Positions 43,235 through 53,900 of a stretch of 64,000 nt of DNA are shown here, in pieces. The stretch comes from Zygnema cylindricum (lineage: Eukaryota; Streptophyta; Zygnematophyceae; Zygnematales; Zygnemataceae): the NCBI GenBank assembly GCA_037447655.1, contig JBBHKE010001710.1:332893-396892 (forward strand). The letters are read 5' to 3'. Both the position numbers and the translations under genes were made by a program. How positions within the stretch are numbered: the first letter of the stretch is position 1; each line of letters begins with the position of its first letter. The notes below the pieces were generated by a model, which saw nothing but the letters and a program-made list of their open reading frames with translations, was not told the origin of the DNA and did no database searches.

Positions 43235-45355
43235 GGACAAAGCACAAACCGACGGAATGGAATCTTGCAGGACAAAATGGCCAACAGGACAAAATTGTAC
43301 GGCAGAAGATGTCGTTGTCCCGACGAATCAAATCGGTATTATGACGTGGCATGGCTTGAGTAGCTGGCTGACATGCTTCAGACACGTCATCATGCGATAC
43401 GATCCGTAATGCTAGATGCCACGTATAGCCGTATCCTATAAATATTTCGACCAACCGGAGAATAGATATGGATTGTGTTCACGCAGAGGCTGGAGGAATT
43501 TTCTGACACGTAGATGAACAGACGACAAGATAGCAGAACAAACTACAAACAAGATCGCTGGAATATTTTGATGATTTTGACACAAAAAATACCGCCGTAC
43601 GCTCTACATTTAATACTTTGATTGCACACGCTGTTACGTTTTGTCTTTTTCCTCGCATCATTTTCGTCAACTTTGTTAGTTTTAGGTTTACTACAATCGC
43701 CGTTTGTTTCTCTTTTTTGGTTTGCGGCGTTTTGTTAGGTTCCAGAGGAGTCACGTGTCCATCCGTACATTCGTACGACTGACCGGTTACAGGTCCCGAA
43801 GGACCGGTTCACGTATCTTGTTAAAATCTGCTTTCAGATCGTACGGCCTTCCTTTTGGTTTCAGCGTCCCGAAGCATTCAACGAAAATCCGCTTTTTCCG
43901 GCGGACAGTTTGACGCTCGCCGTCACTTTTACGCTTTCTTTTGGGCCGACCGCTCGGCTTCCCGCAAATCCCGGGAACTGCTGACGTGGAGTTCGTTTGC
44001 TTCCAAACTGCGCCAGTGTACCGCCTACCATTGTCACGGCACTTTTCTCTCGATGTGATTTTCGAATGCAGCCTTCCAGAAAGGGCTGCAGGCCTCCCTG
44101 CTGGGCATTTCCAATGATCGAAAACGACAACTCGACCGTATAGAGATCTTGGCGAAGGTCTAGTTTCGAGGCAACAGACTGCTAAAGCGGGCTTTTAGAT
44201 TGACCTGCCGCCCCGATTTTCTTGTCGGTTTGTGCGTTCCACCGAATCGAGGAAGATTTTGTTGCATGACACGTGACGGTTGTCTCGTGGTTGACTCAGC
44301 ACTCTGAAACCCTAGGACACGTGCACAAACAGTGCGACGCATGCGAAGGAGTGGTCCCGTGGGTTCAACGACTGAAGATGGCGTAATAAATGCGCCTTTA
44401 GATACGCGGCTCTTTAACATCCGACGGCTGAGAGCCGTCGATTTCGCTGCGCCAGCCTGCGTTTTAGAATCGCTGCCGCCCAGCCGCGGGACGCAGGGAG
44501 GCACGAAGCCACGCGCGCGATTCTCCCCAATGTTCTCTCGCGGGAGAAGTGCAACGGCACGTGTCACTCCTCGATAACGACCAGATCGGACGGCGTTCCA
44601 GCTTCCCGTGCCATACGAGATACCAGCGTGGTCGTACAAATCTGAGACGTACGACGCGTGAATCGACGGCCAAGATCTGCCCAGCTGTCCATCCGAAGCG
44701 GTCAAAAGAGACTCCTGCCAAATGAGATAAGCAGAGCCGCCGATCCGGCGGAACAACCGAGATTCGCAAATTCCGTCGCAAAGATCGTTCGCCAATCACG
44801 ATGAAGTCGTCACCTGCAATTATTAAAAATGTGCACGTGTGAGATCACTGGAGCGGCCCGGGAGTCCACGGAGAGCCTCGTAATTCAAAAGAAATGTGTA
44901 CACAACGTCAACGTGGCATTCGGCTATTGGCTCAATATGATTGCCAGTTCGACGGCCTGCCTTGCGAAACAGGAGGAAACGGCGTCTGCGGTAACTAACG
45001 GTAACAGCCGTCCGAAAATGAGTGTTTCCGGCACCTGACCGGCCGACAGGCGAGAGGAGGCTCGGCGTGCAGGTCCTGTGACTGTTATACGTTCGAAAGG
45101 GTACGAAAAAGTATAGTGCAGTTACGCTACGTACGGTTAGAACGTGCGCGCCTGAGCTGTGGTAACGGTTATCGTGACCGATCCACATTGGCGGAGAAGT
45201 CAAAATCAGTTGCGAACAGTGATGTAAATAGTGCGAAATAGTAGGTCCAGAAAGTACGCACGGAATCCATGTAGTGTGGAATGTTGAAAAAGTTAGGGTA
45301 TGATTCAGGGTCCAGTTGCACGTCAACAGATAGCGAATTAAATGGCCAAATTAAG

Positions 45356-46099
45356 GGCCAAGTTCCATCAGACGAAAACTGGGGTAGTTTACAGAAATCC
45401 GCGACTATCCGTACCATAACGTACCGCTTATTTTGTTTTTATACGAAAACATACATTACAGAGAATCTTGCCAATACTCTCCGAAGGTCTGGGAAGTAAT
45501 ACTGACCGTCAGATTTTCATCTGCGAGGCGTTCGCTGATTTTTTCTCTGTAGCTGCCAACGTACCTGTAGGAGGTGGGTTGGCAGATACAGAAAAAAATT
45601 AATCGTGACACGCTGGACAAATAAGCTACGTGTCACGATGGAAAACCAACGAAAATTGACGAAATTTGTACATAGTATGTACTTTTCAAAATGCAACTGA
45701 AAATTAAAAAAGTAATCTCGAAACGGTCCTTCGTCGCACAATTTCTTTCGTCACACTATTTCCAGCTAAGGATTTTCGTCATGTTCGAAAACAGGAGCCC
45801 TAAAAAATGAGCTGGCGTAAAAGACTGGCGTTTGCAGAAAGTACAAAATTTCTGTCGTATTATGACTTGGTACGCAGGTACATGGTACGCAACTGAAGAT
45901 TTGAAGCGAAATTTGTCGGTGTGAAGATTTTTGAAAGATTTTAAATATCCGGTTAAAACCCACGTGGGGCCACTCAGTGCATAACACGTGGATTAGAGAC
46001 TCTTCGTCATGGAACATCGACTCAATTAACCGGGCCCGTAGAGTTGGCCGTACGATTACAGAAACGACTGATGGAACTTGACCCTTATTTAGAATTAAT
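45356..46099. other. Intergenic, nothing recognised
   Basis: Unique-looking sequence between the giant foldback and the next element. Only short frames without recognisable products. Confidence 0.3.
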
Positions 46100-46626
46100 A
46101 TTTATGCTAAAACAGACGCGATCCTATATTAGAATACATTTTTTATGAAATTGCTACGAAGTTCACTATTCTAATTGAATTCGCGGAACGTCGAAACAAC
46201 AGTTACAGAGTTATTACATAAATTAAGACAAAAACGTATTTTCGCTGTTGTACTATAAACTTTTAGCATGGATATTAAGGTAGATGTTCACACTGACGAC
46301 GATGCTGTCGACGGACGAGAGTTATGCGAACGACTTTTTTTCGATGTGATTGAGTCTTTTTGTTTCGTGCGATTTCATGTGCGAGCGTGACTCTTTTAAA
46401 TCAATAAATGTACCTTTTTACTTCAGAAGTACAAATTTGCACGGTCGGACGTCGTCCGTACTCCACACTATTTAAAACGAATCTACATTACAATTTTTAC
46501 GCTAATTAAACTTTACCTAAATTAGAATAATTAAAAAATTAGAATCGTATACTCTATTTGATGTGATAGAGTCGAAATTTCGAGCGACCGAATTAGAGTA
46601 ATTTACTCTAATTACGATTCGCGGTG
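46100..46626. mobile_element. Shared-TIR element, left end uncertain
   Basis: The right terminus is TAATTACGATTCGCGGTGTA. The internal CTCCACACTATTTAAAAC (46475-46492) is the class signature in reverse, and the left half has TTAGAAT/TAGAATA motifs. I could not find a clean left TIR, so the start is approximate. Confidence 0.5.
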
Positions 46627-46639
46627 TAGTGTTATGAAC

Positions 46640-46964
46640 GACAAGTATGTTTTCGTACAAATCGTCCATGTGACATCGGATTTCTACAATGCTAACTGAT
46701 TAACTTCTGAGACTAAGGGGCTGACTTTATTAAAAAGCACGATGGTAGACCATCTGAGTCCATAGGAACAAAAAAAGTAGCACGGCAAAAACTGAAAAAC
46801 TACATGTCGGGGGAAGAAACAAAAACAATACGCAAGGCAAAAGCAACGAAAACATGAAAGGATGGCTAGTAAACATGAAACACCCAAAGTAGCAAAAACC
46901 CACAAACGAAACATCAAAGGAAAGAGCTAACACTTATCAACAAAACCCCAACATATTTAAAAAT
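46640..46964 (-). other. 3' tail of the R2-like element
   Basis: Non-coding sequence after the stop. Reverse-complement relatives occur on the plus strand at 31295-31510 and 50050-50185 (TAGTTTTTCAGTTTT, CAGATGGT[C/T]TACCATC, GCTTTTTAAT). The exact 3' end is not clear. Confidence 0.6.
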
Positions 46965-48563
46965 CTACGCAAAGCAACCACGTAGGTCCCCGAACCCCGG
47001 AGGAGCACGAGGAGGGAGTTCCGCGACACGTCGACGATCCATAGTCGCAATAGACGATCCAAGGAGGATAGAAGCCTGTACTCGCTGAAGGGCCACCGAT
47101 AAACGTTGACGGTAAAAGGAAGTAAGTACTGAAACCGACGGGCTCCCAGGTCCCCGCCGCTCGAACGCACGTCGACCACAAGCACGGAGGAACTCGTCCA
47201 AAGCCACACCCAAACAACCAAATATCTCGACCGCCATCGGAATGAAACCATCCATAGCATCGCGATGTGCGTAATCACGCTCCTTCCTCTTAGCCGCGTC
47301 GCGTGCGGCCACACCCACATGTCGAGCTGCCTGACTGACAACTGTAGCAGAGGTAGGGTTCGCCAAAACCACGTCACCAAATGTACGACGCGCACCATCA
47401 AGTAATACAATGTCAATCCGACGGGAAGAAATAATGTTGGAAACTTCCCGACGGACAGAATATCCCCCCTCGGAAGCGATAGTAGCAATGGTGTCTCGAA
47501 TCGTGTCGTGCGCCTGAATCAACTCTCCCCCGTGGGAGCAACGAAGCAAATGAATGCCGTCGGGCTCAAGAACGTGGTCACAAGAGCAAACAAGAGATCC
47601 AAGCAAAGGTGGATGAGGGAGGCCAAGCCGAAGCCTAAGGGCCGTGGTGAATTGAGCCGGTGTGAATCGGAGAGTAGATAAGATAGGGATAGCCAATAGC
47701 CAAGCTCCGAAACCAGGTCCGCAACAGGAAAGAAACCGTGCACGCGAAGTATCAGAAGGAAGCGCCTCGAGAAGCTCATACTTAATAGTGGCGACAACCT
47801 TATCCGAAATAGATTCCTGAACACGTGCAACTGATGTCGAAACAAGAGTCGAAAGAATTGGCATATCCGCGATAGCAGCAGGAGTAAGAGAACGAGATGC
47901 ATCGAGAAGGGACCGCTGGAGGGCAAACACGCCGTCTGAAACTCGAGGTACAACGGTAGCAAGAATAGGAGTGTCCCCAGCCAAAAAACGAGAGACAATA
48001 GTGGAGGCAACAAGACACCAACTTCCCAAATAGGCAGCGGGAGCAACCCGGGCTGTCGACAATAAACCTAAACCACCTGCAGAGACTGGAAGAGAGGCCT
48101 GGATACGGGCTGCAGGCCCAGACTCACGATCAAAAGCCCCACGACCTAATAATGTATGAAGGACGTCCATGAGGCGATCGTCAAATGCACAAAGGGACGA
48201 CACAAAAGCAGGAGTGGGAGGGGAAGTACGAGTTAGGTAGGAGGGGCGATGGGGGAAACATCGGGTCAAGAGTGCAAAGGCCACTTGGGGATCAGAAAGG
48301 TGAGAAAGGTCATCCACATGGGACAAATCTGTCTGAAGAGCGGATTCAAGAAATTGCTTGATGTATAAATCAGAACTGAGCGGGCAACCTAACACACGAA
48401 TTCCTTCGGATGGAGGAGGGGTATGAAAACCAGAAGGGGGAGTGAAAGATGGAGGAAAAGCACTGGGAGACCAAACAACACACTTAGTGGGTTGGACAGA
48501 AAGATTGAGTTCGGCCAAACGATCTTTGAAAAAGGTATTAGCCGCCAAAAAGAGCGGGGACAT
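46965..48563 (-). CDS. R2-like non-LTR retroelement protein, 5'-truncated
   Basis: A 532-codon open frame resembling the C-terminal half of plant and algal reverse-transcriptase proteins. It starts inside the RT thumb region (VQPTKCVVWSPS, 23-34), so the catalytic RT palm is absent. A zinc-knuckle-like C326-x-C328-x9-H338-x3-C342 follows, then AHDTIRDTI (351-359). D384 and D397, 13 residues apart (RIDIV...FGDVV), fit the (P)D-x12-D pattern of the R2-type restriction-like endonuclease. The tail has FIPMAVEIFGCLG and LTSFYRQRLSVALQR, both typical of this family. The frame is intact, unlike the copies at 31.6 and 48.8 kb, so it is the youngest. The upstream sequence at 48564 is AT-rich and shows no RT motifs. 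The start codon is simply the first ATG of the open frame. Confidence 0.75.
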   Translation of the reverse strand: MSPLFLAANTFFKDRLAELNLSVQPTKCVVWSPSAFPPSFTPPSGFHTPPPSEGIRVLGCPLSSDLYIKQFLESALQTDLSHVDDLSHLSDPQVAFALLTRCFPHRPSYLTRTSPPTPAFVSSLCAFDDRLMDVLHTLLGRGAFDRESGPAARIQASLPVSAGGLGLLSTARVAPAAYLGSWCLVASTIVSRFLAGDTPILATVVPRVSDGVFALQRSLLDASRSLTPAAIADMPILSTLVSTSVARVQESISDKVVATIKYELLEALPSDTSRARFLSCCGPGFGAWLLAIPILSTLRFTPAQFTTALRLRLGLPHPPLLGSLVCSCDHVLEPDGIHLLRCSHGGELIQAHDTIRDTIATIASEGGYSVRREVSNIISSRRIDIVLLDGARRTFGDVVLANPTSATVVSQAARHVGVAARDAAKRKERDYAHRDAMDGFIPMAVEIFGCLGVALDEFLRACGRRAFERRGPGSPSVSVLTSFYRQRLSVALQRVQASILLGSSIATMDRRRVAELPPRAPPGFGDLRGCFA

Positions 48564-48814
48564 TATTTAATATAAAGCATGAAATAGCGTAAAGTAACTG
48601 AAAATAGCTTTAATTTTTACGCTAATTTATATGCTTCGTACCTACAAGTACGTATCTCGGCTGATGCTGTCAGGGTACTACACTTTCACAGGAAATAGTG
48701 TTGATGGCAGCTCAGCGTAAACACTACAAAGTAGACACACAAATTGGCGTTAAGTGCTTAAATTAATGTTAATGTTTTTTATTTTTAGACACACAAAAAC
48801 ACAAAAAAGGGTTA

Positions 48815-49960
48815 TAACACTTAAGGCATTATTAACGAAGGCATAATATGTGAAACCTCCCCACGAAGGGAATACTTTCCTTTAGAATCGTGACAACCTT
48901 ATCATAAATCAATTCTTTGACACGTGTAACTGGCTTTGTAATAACGGTGGAGACAACTTGCATACCCTTTAAAGCATTAGGAGTAGTAAAACTGGTCGAT
49001 TCCAAAATAGACATTGAGGCATGAGAAACAATGTTAGACACACGAGGGATGACCATAATTGAAAGAGAGGAATCCTAAACCAAAAAGCAAAGGAATAGTA
49101 TGGAGGCAATAAAGCACCAATTCCTTGAGTATGCAGCATGTGCCACACATGTTGTACATGCTAACCAACCCTAACCCTAGATACTAACCCGAAACCCCCG
49201 TAGAGATGGGAAGTGTGGAGACGGGAAGTGATGCTTGGATGCACATACCCAAACTTGCTGTCCAAAGCCAATAAAAGTGTGGAGGATGTCCATGAAGCCA
49301 ACATCGACGAAGCAAAGGAATGAGACAGGGGTGATAGGATGAAGGTAGGGGTGGGAGGGAAGGGCAAATGAAACGTCTAGTCAAAAGTGCAAAAGGGCAA
49401 AAGCCACCCGAGGGTCACGAAGGTTGGAGACGTTATCCACGTGGAACAAATCAATTTGAAGTGCACAATCGAAAAACCAAGTCACTAAAATACCAGAGCC
49501 GAGCTCACACCATAAAACAAGAACGCCCTCAAATGGAGTACACTTGAAAACCATGAAAGGAAGGCTATAAGAGGGTGATTAAGCGATGCACTTGCGACTG
49601 TTGAACAAAAACGTATAACTGGTCGGTCTTTGAACAGATGAGAGGCTGACATTGTCCTATAGGACCAATGACACGTGTACTATCTGGAAGAAGTGGAACC
49701 TCGAAGGGCGGAAGGTAGTGGGCGAGGGTGAATAAAGATCCATCAAGTCCTGATGAGTGTTGATCGCAGGGGAAAGAGGAACCAAAGATGAAGTATCATG
49801 AGAAAGAGAGGTTGCTCGTCAAAGATTAAAAGGATAAGCTATGGAAGAGTAAGGTTAATTCATTGTATTAAAGGCATTTGAAACATCAATTTGGAGGATC
49901 AGCAGGACTAGATGAAGACCAACAAAGCCCGGGTTTCATGAACCAATGCCTCACAATACC
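48815..49960 (-). pseudogene. Decayed R2-like retroelement, copy 2, with RT motif A
   Basis: The minus strand retains ISDKVV-like, MPFPPTPTF and YGGFGLVSRVRV stretches that parallel the intact copy. It then extends further 5' than that copy does. At about 49870-49910 it reads LLILQIDVSNAFNTMN, which is RT motif A with its catalytic Asp, followed by FDEQPL, LHLWFLFP and HPRPLPSALRGS. Frameshifts and stops break it throughout. Confidence 0.7.
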
Positions 49961-50049
49961 CCCAAGTGACTCCTATTTCATATATGAAAAGTAATCATAA
50001 AACTAGAAACAGAGTTGAACACAGACACCTTGAGCCACCAACTGGTGTT

Positions 50050-50185
50050 CACATTCATTTTTATGTGTTCACGTTGCTTTCTTTGTTTTTTATTGCCCTG
50101 CTTGTAGTTTTTCAGTTTTGGCCATGCCACCTCTTTTGTACCCCTGGAATCAGATGGTTTACCATCCTGCTTTTTAATTTATCCT
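50050..50185 (+). mobile_element. Retroelement 3' tail fragment, plus strand
   Basis: Matches the reverse complement of 46725-46870 (TTTTTCAGTTTTGGCCATGC, ATCAGATGGTTTACCATCCT, GCTTTTTAATTT). It lies head-to-head with decayed copy 2. Confidence 0.6.
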
Positions 50186-50978
50186 GTCTCTTCCAATTGG
50201 TACAATATGTTACCACGGCGATGGTGCAGATTCCCCCATTTGGCTTGGTGAGCATTTTTAACCTACTACACGCCGTGAGAAGATCACAAACCCTACACAC
50301 TTGACGCCATGAGAAGATTACAAACCCTAAAGCGACTGTTGCCTCTTGGATTTATAACAAACTTTTATCACGCACTGTCGATTATAAACAATCTGAAGCC
50401 AAGACAAAAGAAAATGGCCACCAGCACTCAATGATTGCATCTGTCCTAAAACTATTCATAGAAACCAGCAACGGCCACCAATGAGAACATTATATTTTTG
50501 TGTCTGAGTAATATCTAAAAGGTACAACAGTGCTCCTAGAAAAAAGTGACGACAAATCATACATTTTTTGTACAAAACCAGATTCACCAGGATTTTGTAG
50601 AAATATCTGGAGCTTAATATTAAACACTAATATTTCATAAAACAAACAAATTTTTGTCATACTCTAAACAAGGTGTCCTTAACAAAACTCCTTACATATA
50701 CCACACATGAATATAAAGCTTTTACAATAACCTTTCAAGGCAGTTTCTGCCTACCCTACATGCAGAAACTAGTTTTGAAGACAAGTTATAAAACCATGGA
50801 GCATTTTTTTTTTCAAGTTTTTTAGGTTTTTTAGGGCTTTTTAGGATTTTTTTTTGGGTTTGAAATGAGTTTCCTCTACCAGAAGATGACCTTGTTTGCT
50901 AAAAGCGATACCACGATTTTGTCGTTTCTCAGAGACCATTTCCATGCTGTGGGATCTATTGAAGGAAGTACCTTTGGG
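50186..50978. other. Downstream of ARL8, probable 3' untranslated region
   Basis: No gene. A pair of CCATGAGAAGATTACAAACCC-like direct repeats lies at 50273-50330. TTTTTTAGGTTTTTTAGG-type repeats (50815-50855) lie shortly after the ARL8 stop on the minus strand. Confidence 0.35.
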
Positions 50979-53900
50979 CTAAGATTTTGTCTTGGAGTGC
51001 TTGACGAGCCAGTCAATGACAATATCGATGTTTGTCGCATTCTTGCATGAGATGATGTAGCAACATATTTCTCTATCTGTCAAAGATCGCAAATCCCTGT
51101 ATTCCCAAATTTACATCATCAAATTTAACCCGGAGGAGTTAGTTTTGAACTTGTTTAAGGAAAACACAAGAGCCTTTATTGTTATGCGCGGCTTCAAATT
51201 TGGATGACAGTCTTATTCAAGATAAACATCTCACTCCCGTTGCTTTGTTTGAATCGAATTTCTCTAGAAAACGTTTTCGAAGGACTGAAGAACAACAAAA
51301 TCACATCTCTGTACATAATAAAGGATGGTTCTGACCAGGACTGTTGTCCCGTGAACAACGTTGAGGAAAATATGTCAGCATTCTGAAACCAGTTTTTAAA
51401 CATCTGTACACTGTAGCAAATCCAGGTACAACTTAAAACATTGTCCCAGCAGAACATCAAATTGTCCTTTTCCAATTAGGTTTTGTAAGAAAAAGCATCA
51501 GAAAAGTGCTCACATGAGAATGGACCGAGGTTTTGCTTACTTCTTATGGTTCGGGTGTGTCACACTATAGAGAAAGAGGTCATTTTGAATGAATGTAATT
51601 TTTAACAATTCAGGTATGTCTACGTGATGCCGTACGTAATGACGTCATCATGTGTAAACTCAACGACACAACTTACAAAATAGCGTCATTCCAATGAGAG
51701 CGCAACAATATTTGTTCAATGATTTCAAGCTAGAAGATGGCGGCAGATCAAAAGTGAAGCTCAAGTTCTTACAATGACATCAAAACCAATCAACTTCACT
51801 TGGAAATTACTTTCAGATCACTTTCCTCTTGAATCTGTAATTTTTTTAAATTCACATTTCCTGCGGTCTTTGGAAAGCCTTCAGGACGACCAGATAACAA
51901 ACATCAGGTACATCGAGAACCTGAATGCAGGGGTTTTTAAAGCCACAATTTTGTTGTTGAAAGACTAACTCCAGAGAGGAATTTTCTACAAAGATTCTCT
52001 ACATAGTCGACATTTCCAACCGAAATAAAACCTTCCCGAAAGATCCGGACAAAAAACTGAGACTTCAGGATTACAATACACCAAACTAATATGCCACCTT
52101 TAAGATTGACCTAGCAACAATGCATTAAGCAGGAGGAGGAACAGGAGCACTCACATGGCCTCTATGATGGCATCCTTGGTTAGTGCCTCTGGTTTATCGC
52201 ATTTGTTACCGAGGACTAGAAGGGGAATTCCACCAAGAGAAGGCTTGTTTAAGAGGTCATGAAGCTCATTTCGAGAAATTGGAATGCTTTCATGGTCTGC
52301 GGCATCAACTACATATCTGTGCAAACTCAAACATGGTATTAGATATGGCCAACTTGAGGCTTCAGGCCCAAACTTGATAAATAACAATTCTTCATTTTCA
52401 CATATTTTGCCATATATACTTTATTCGATGATGTTTACAGATTTTATTTCTTTTAATTTCATTTTGCATATTCCTTGACCTTCTAAGTAACAACTTGCAG
52501 GCGAAACAAACACACTCTCACTCTATCTCACTCTTTCTCTCACTCTCTTCCTCCCTCTCTCTCTCTCTCGCTCTCTCTCTCGCAACAGCTTATTTAAAAG
52601 GAAAGAAAACCGACTCCTTGTCCCCCTACTGTTAATAGCTTTGTTAATTGAGGCCAGCCTTCAATGGTCCAACATCATCTGCAATCACGCTTTATACTTA
52701 GACATAACAGCAAAAAATTAACCACATCTAGTTAAAAAAAAAGGAACAGATTGATTGAAACCATTCATTCCTGATAACCATAATACTAAAACGCAAGTGG
52801 CATACCCGATTCTTGCAATAAATCCATCGCTGCAACTAACTTTTTGAAGAACACGGGCCGATCAAAAAGCGAAAATCTTACACAATCGCTGAAACTCCGC
52901 GACAGTATCGCTCCCACATCGATCGGAACCGTGGCTGACCTCCCAAGTCCCAAAGCTTTATGGTCACATTGCCTTTGCTAACTTTCCGCATATTGAACCC
53001 AACCTGCAATCACAAAATTAAATGTGTAGTTGTGAGATTGGTGGGAGTAACAGTCAGTAAAGCTATATTCACAAAAAAGAGTCTTCACAGCCTACTGAAG
53101 TTGCTGTCATCAATGAAACACGGTGAACAACAAGAAGATTAATAAAAAGAAAGGAAAGAAAATAATCCATTAAACCGGCCTCAAAGATATCCATGGAACA
53201 TCCCAAAGTATGGCACGAGGTGCATGTAATTGCAGACAAATATCTTTGGAGAAGTCATATAACAATCTAAAAGCGCACCTGACTTACACATGATACATTC
53301 TCACACATATCCAGAATTCACAACCATATCGTTGGATTATCTTGAAGGTATCATATACTTGCGAGGCCGCCTTTTTTATTTTTGTTAAACTGGTGAAGAA
53401 TGTCAAGCCATTATCATCCACATGTGCAGTAAAATACATTTCGATGAACATCAACAATGCTTATATTTTGTTCATTTCCTAGAAGTCCTAAGATAAAGTT
53501 GCAATCACAAAAGCATTTCTATTAGAAGTTCCATGGGAGTGATAGAGTACCAAGAAAACTTACGGTTGGGATCATGTCTTCATTATAACCTCCTGTCTGC
53601 AAGATCAAAATTGCGAGCCAGCAGCAAAACCCCCAACATCTAGTTAGTGTGAGATTCCTGAGGGAATGTTGAATAGTGAAATGAGGCATCTTCCAGCCTT
53701 TCAAGCAGTAAGATCGACAATAAATGCTTACTAAGGCAACGACAGCAGTGCAAAAGCTAGCCCTCTCCCTCTCCCTCTCCCTCTACCTCTCCCCCCCCTC
53801 CCTCTCCCTCTACCTCTCCCCCCCTCCCTCTCCCTCTCTCCCCTCTCCCCCCCTCCCTCCCCCCTCCTTCCCCCCCTCCCCCCCTCCCCTCCCCCCCTCC

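Larger units (their letters stand above)
38613..45355. mobile_element. Giant foldback element, 2.4 kb inverted arms
   Basis: Left arm 38613-41601, right arm 42967-45355. They are reverse complements throughout, with about 10 per cent divergence by eye. Anchors: GGCCATTTAATTCGCTATTT at 38618 against AAATAGCGAATTAAATGGCC-like sequence at 45330; GTTGTTCCGCCGGATCGGCG at 39206 against the same inverted near 44750; AGGTTTA..AAACAAAC around 40890 against 43690; and GAGCGAACCCTA at 41440 against 43110. The left arm is longer only because of an insertion at 39440-40074. The loop (41602-42966) contains family A copy A4. No transposase domain is recognised. The longest arm ORFs (147 codons at 38633-39076, 167 codons at 44823-45326) are paired, but many of the arm differences change amino acids. 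Confidence 0.88.
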
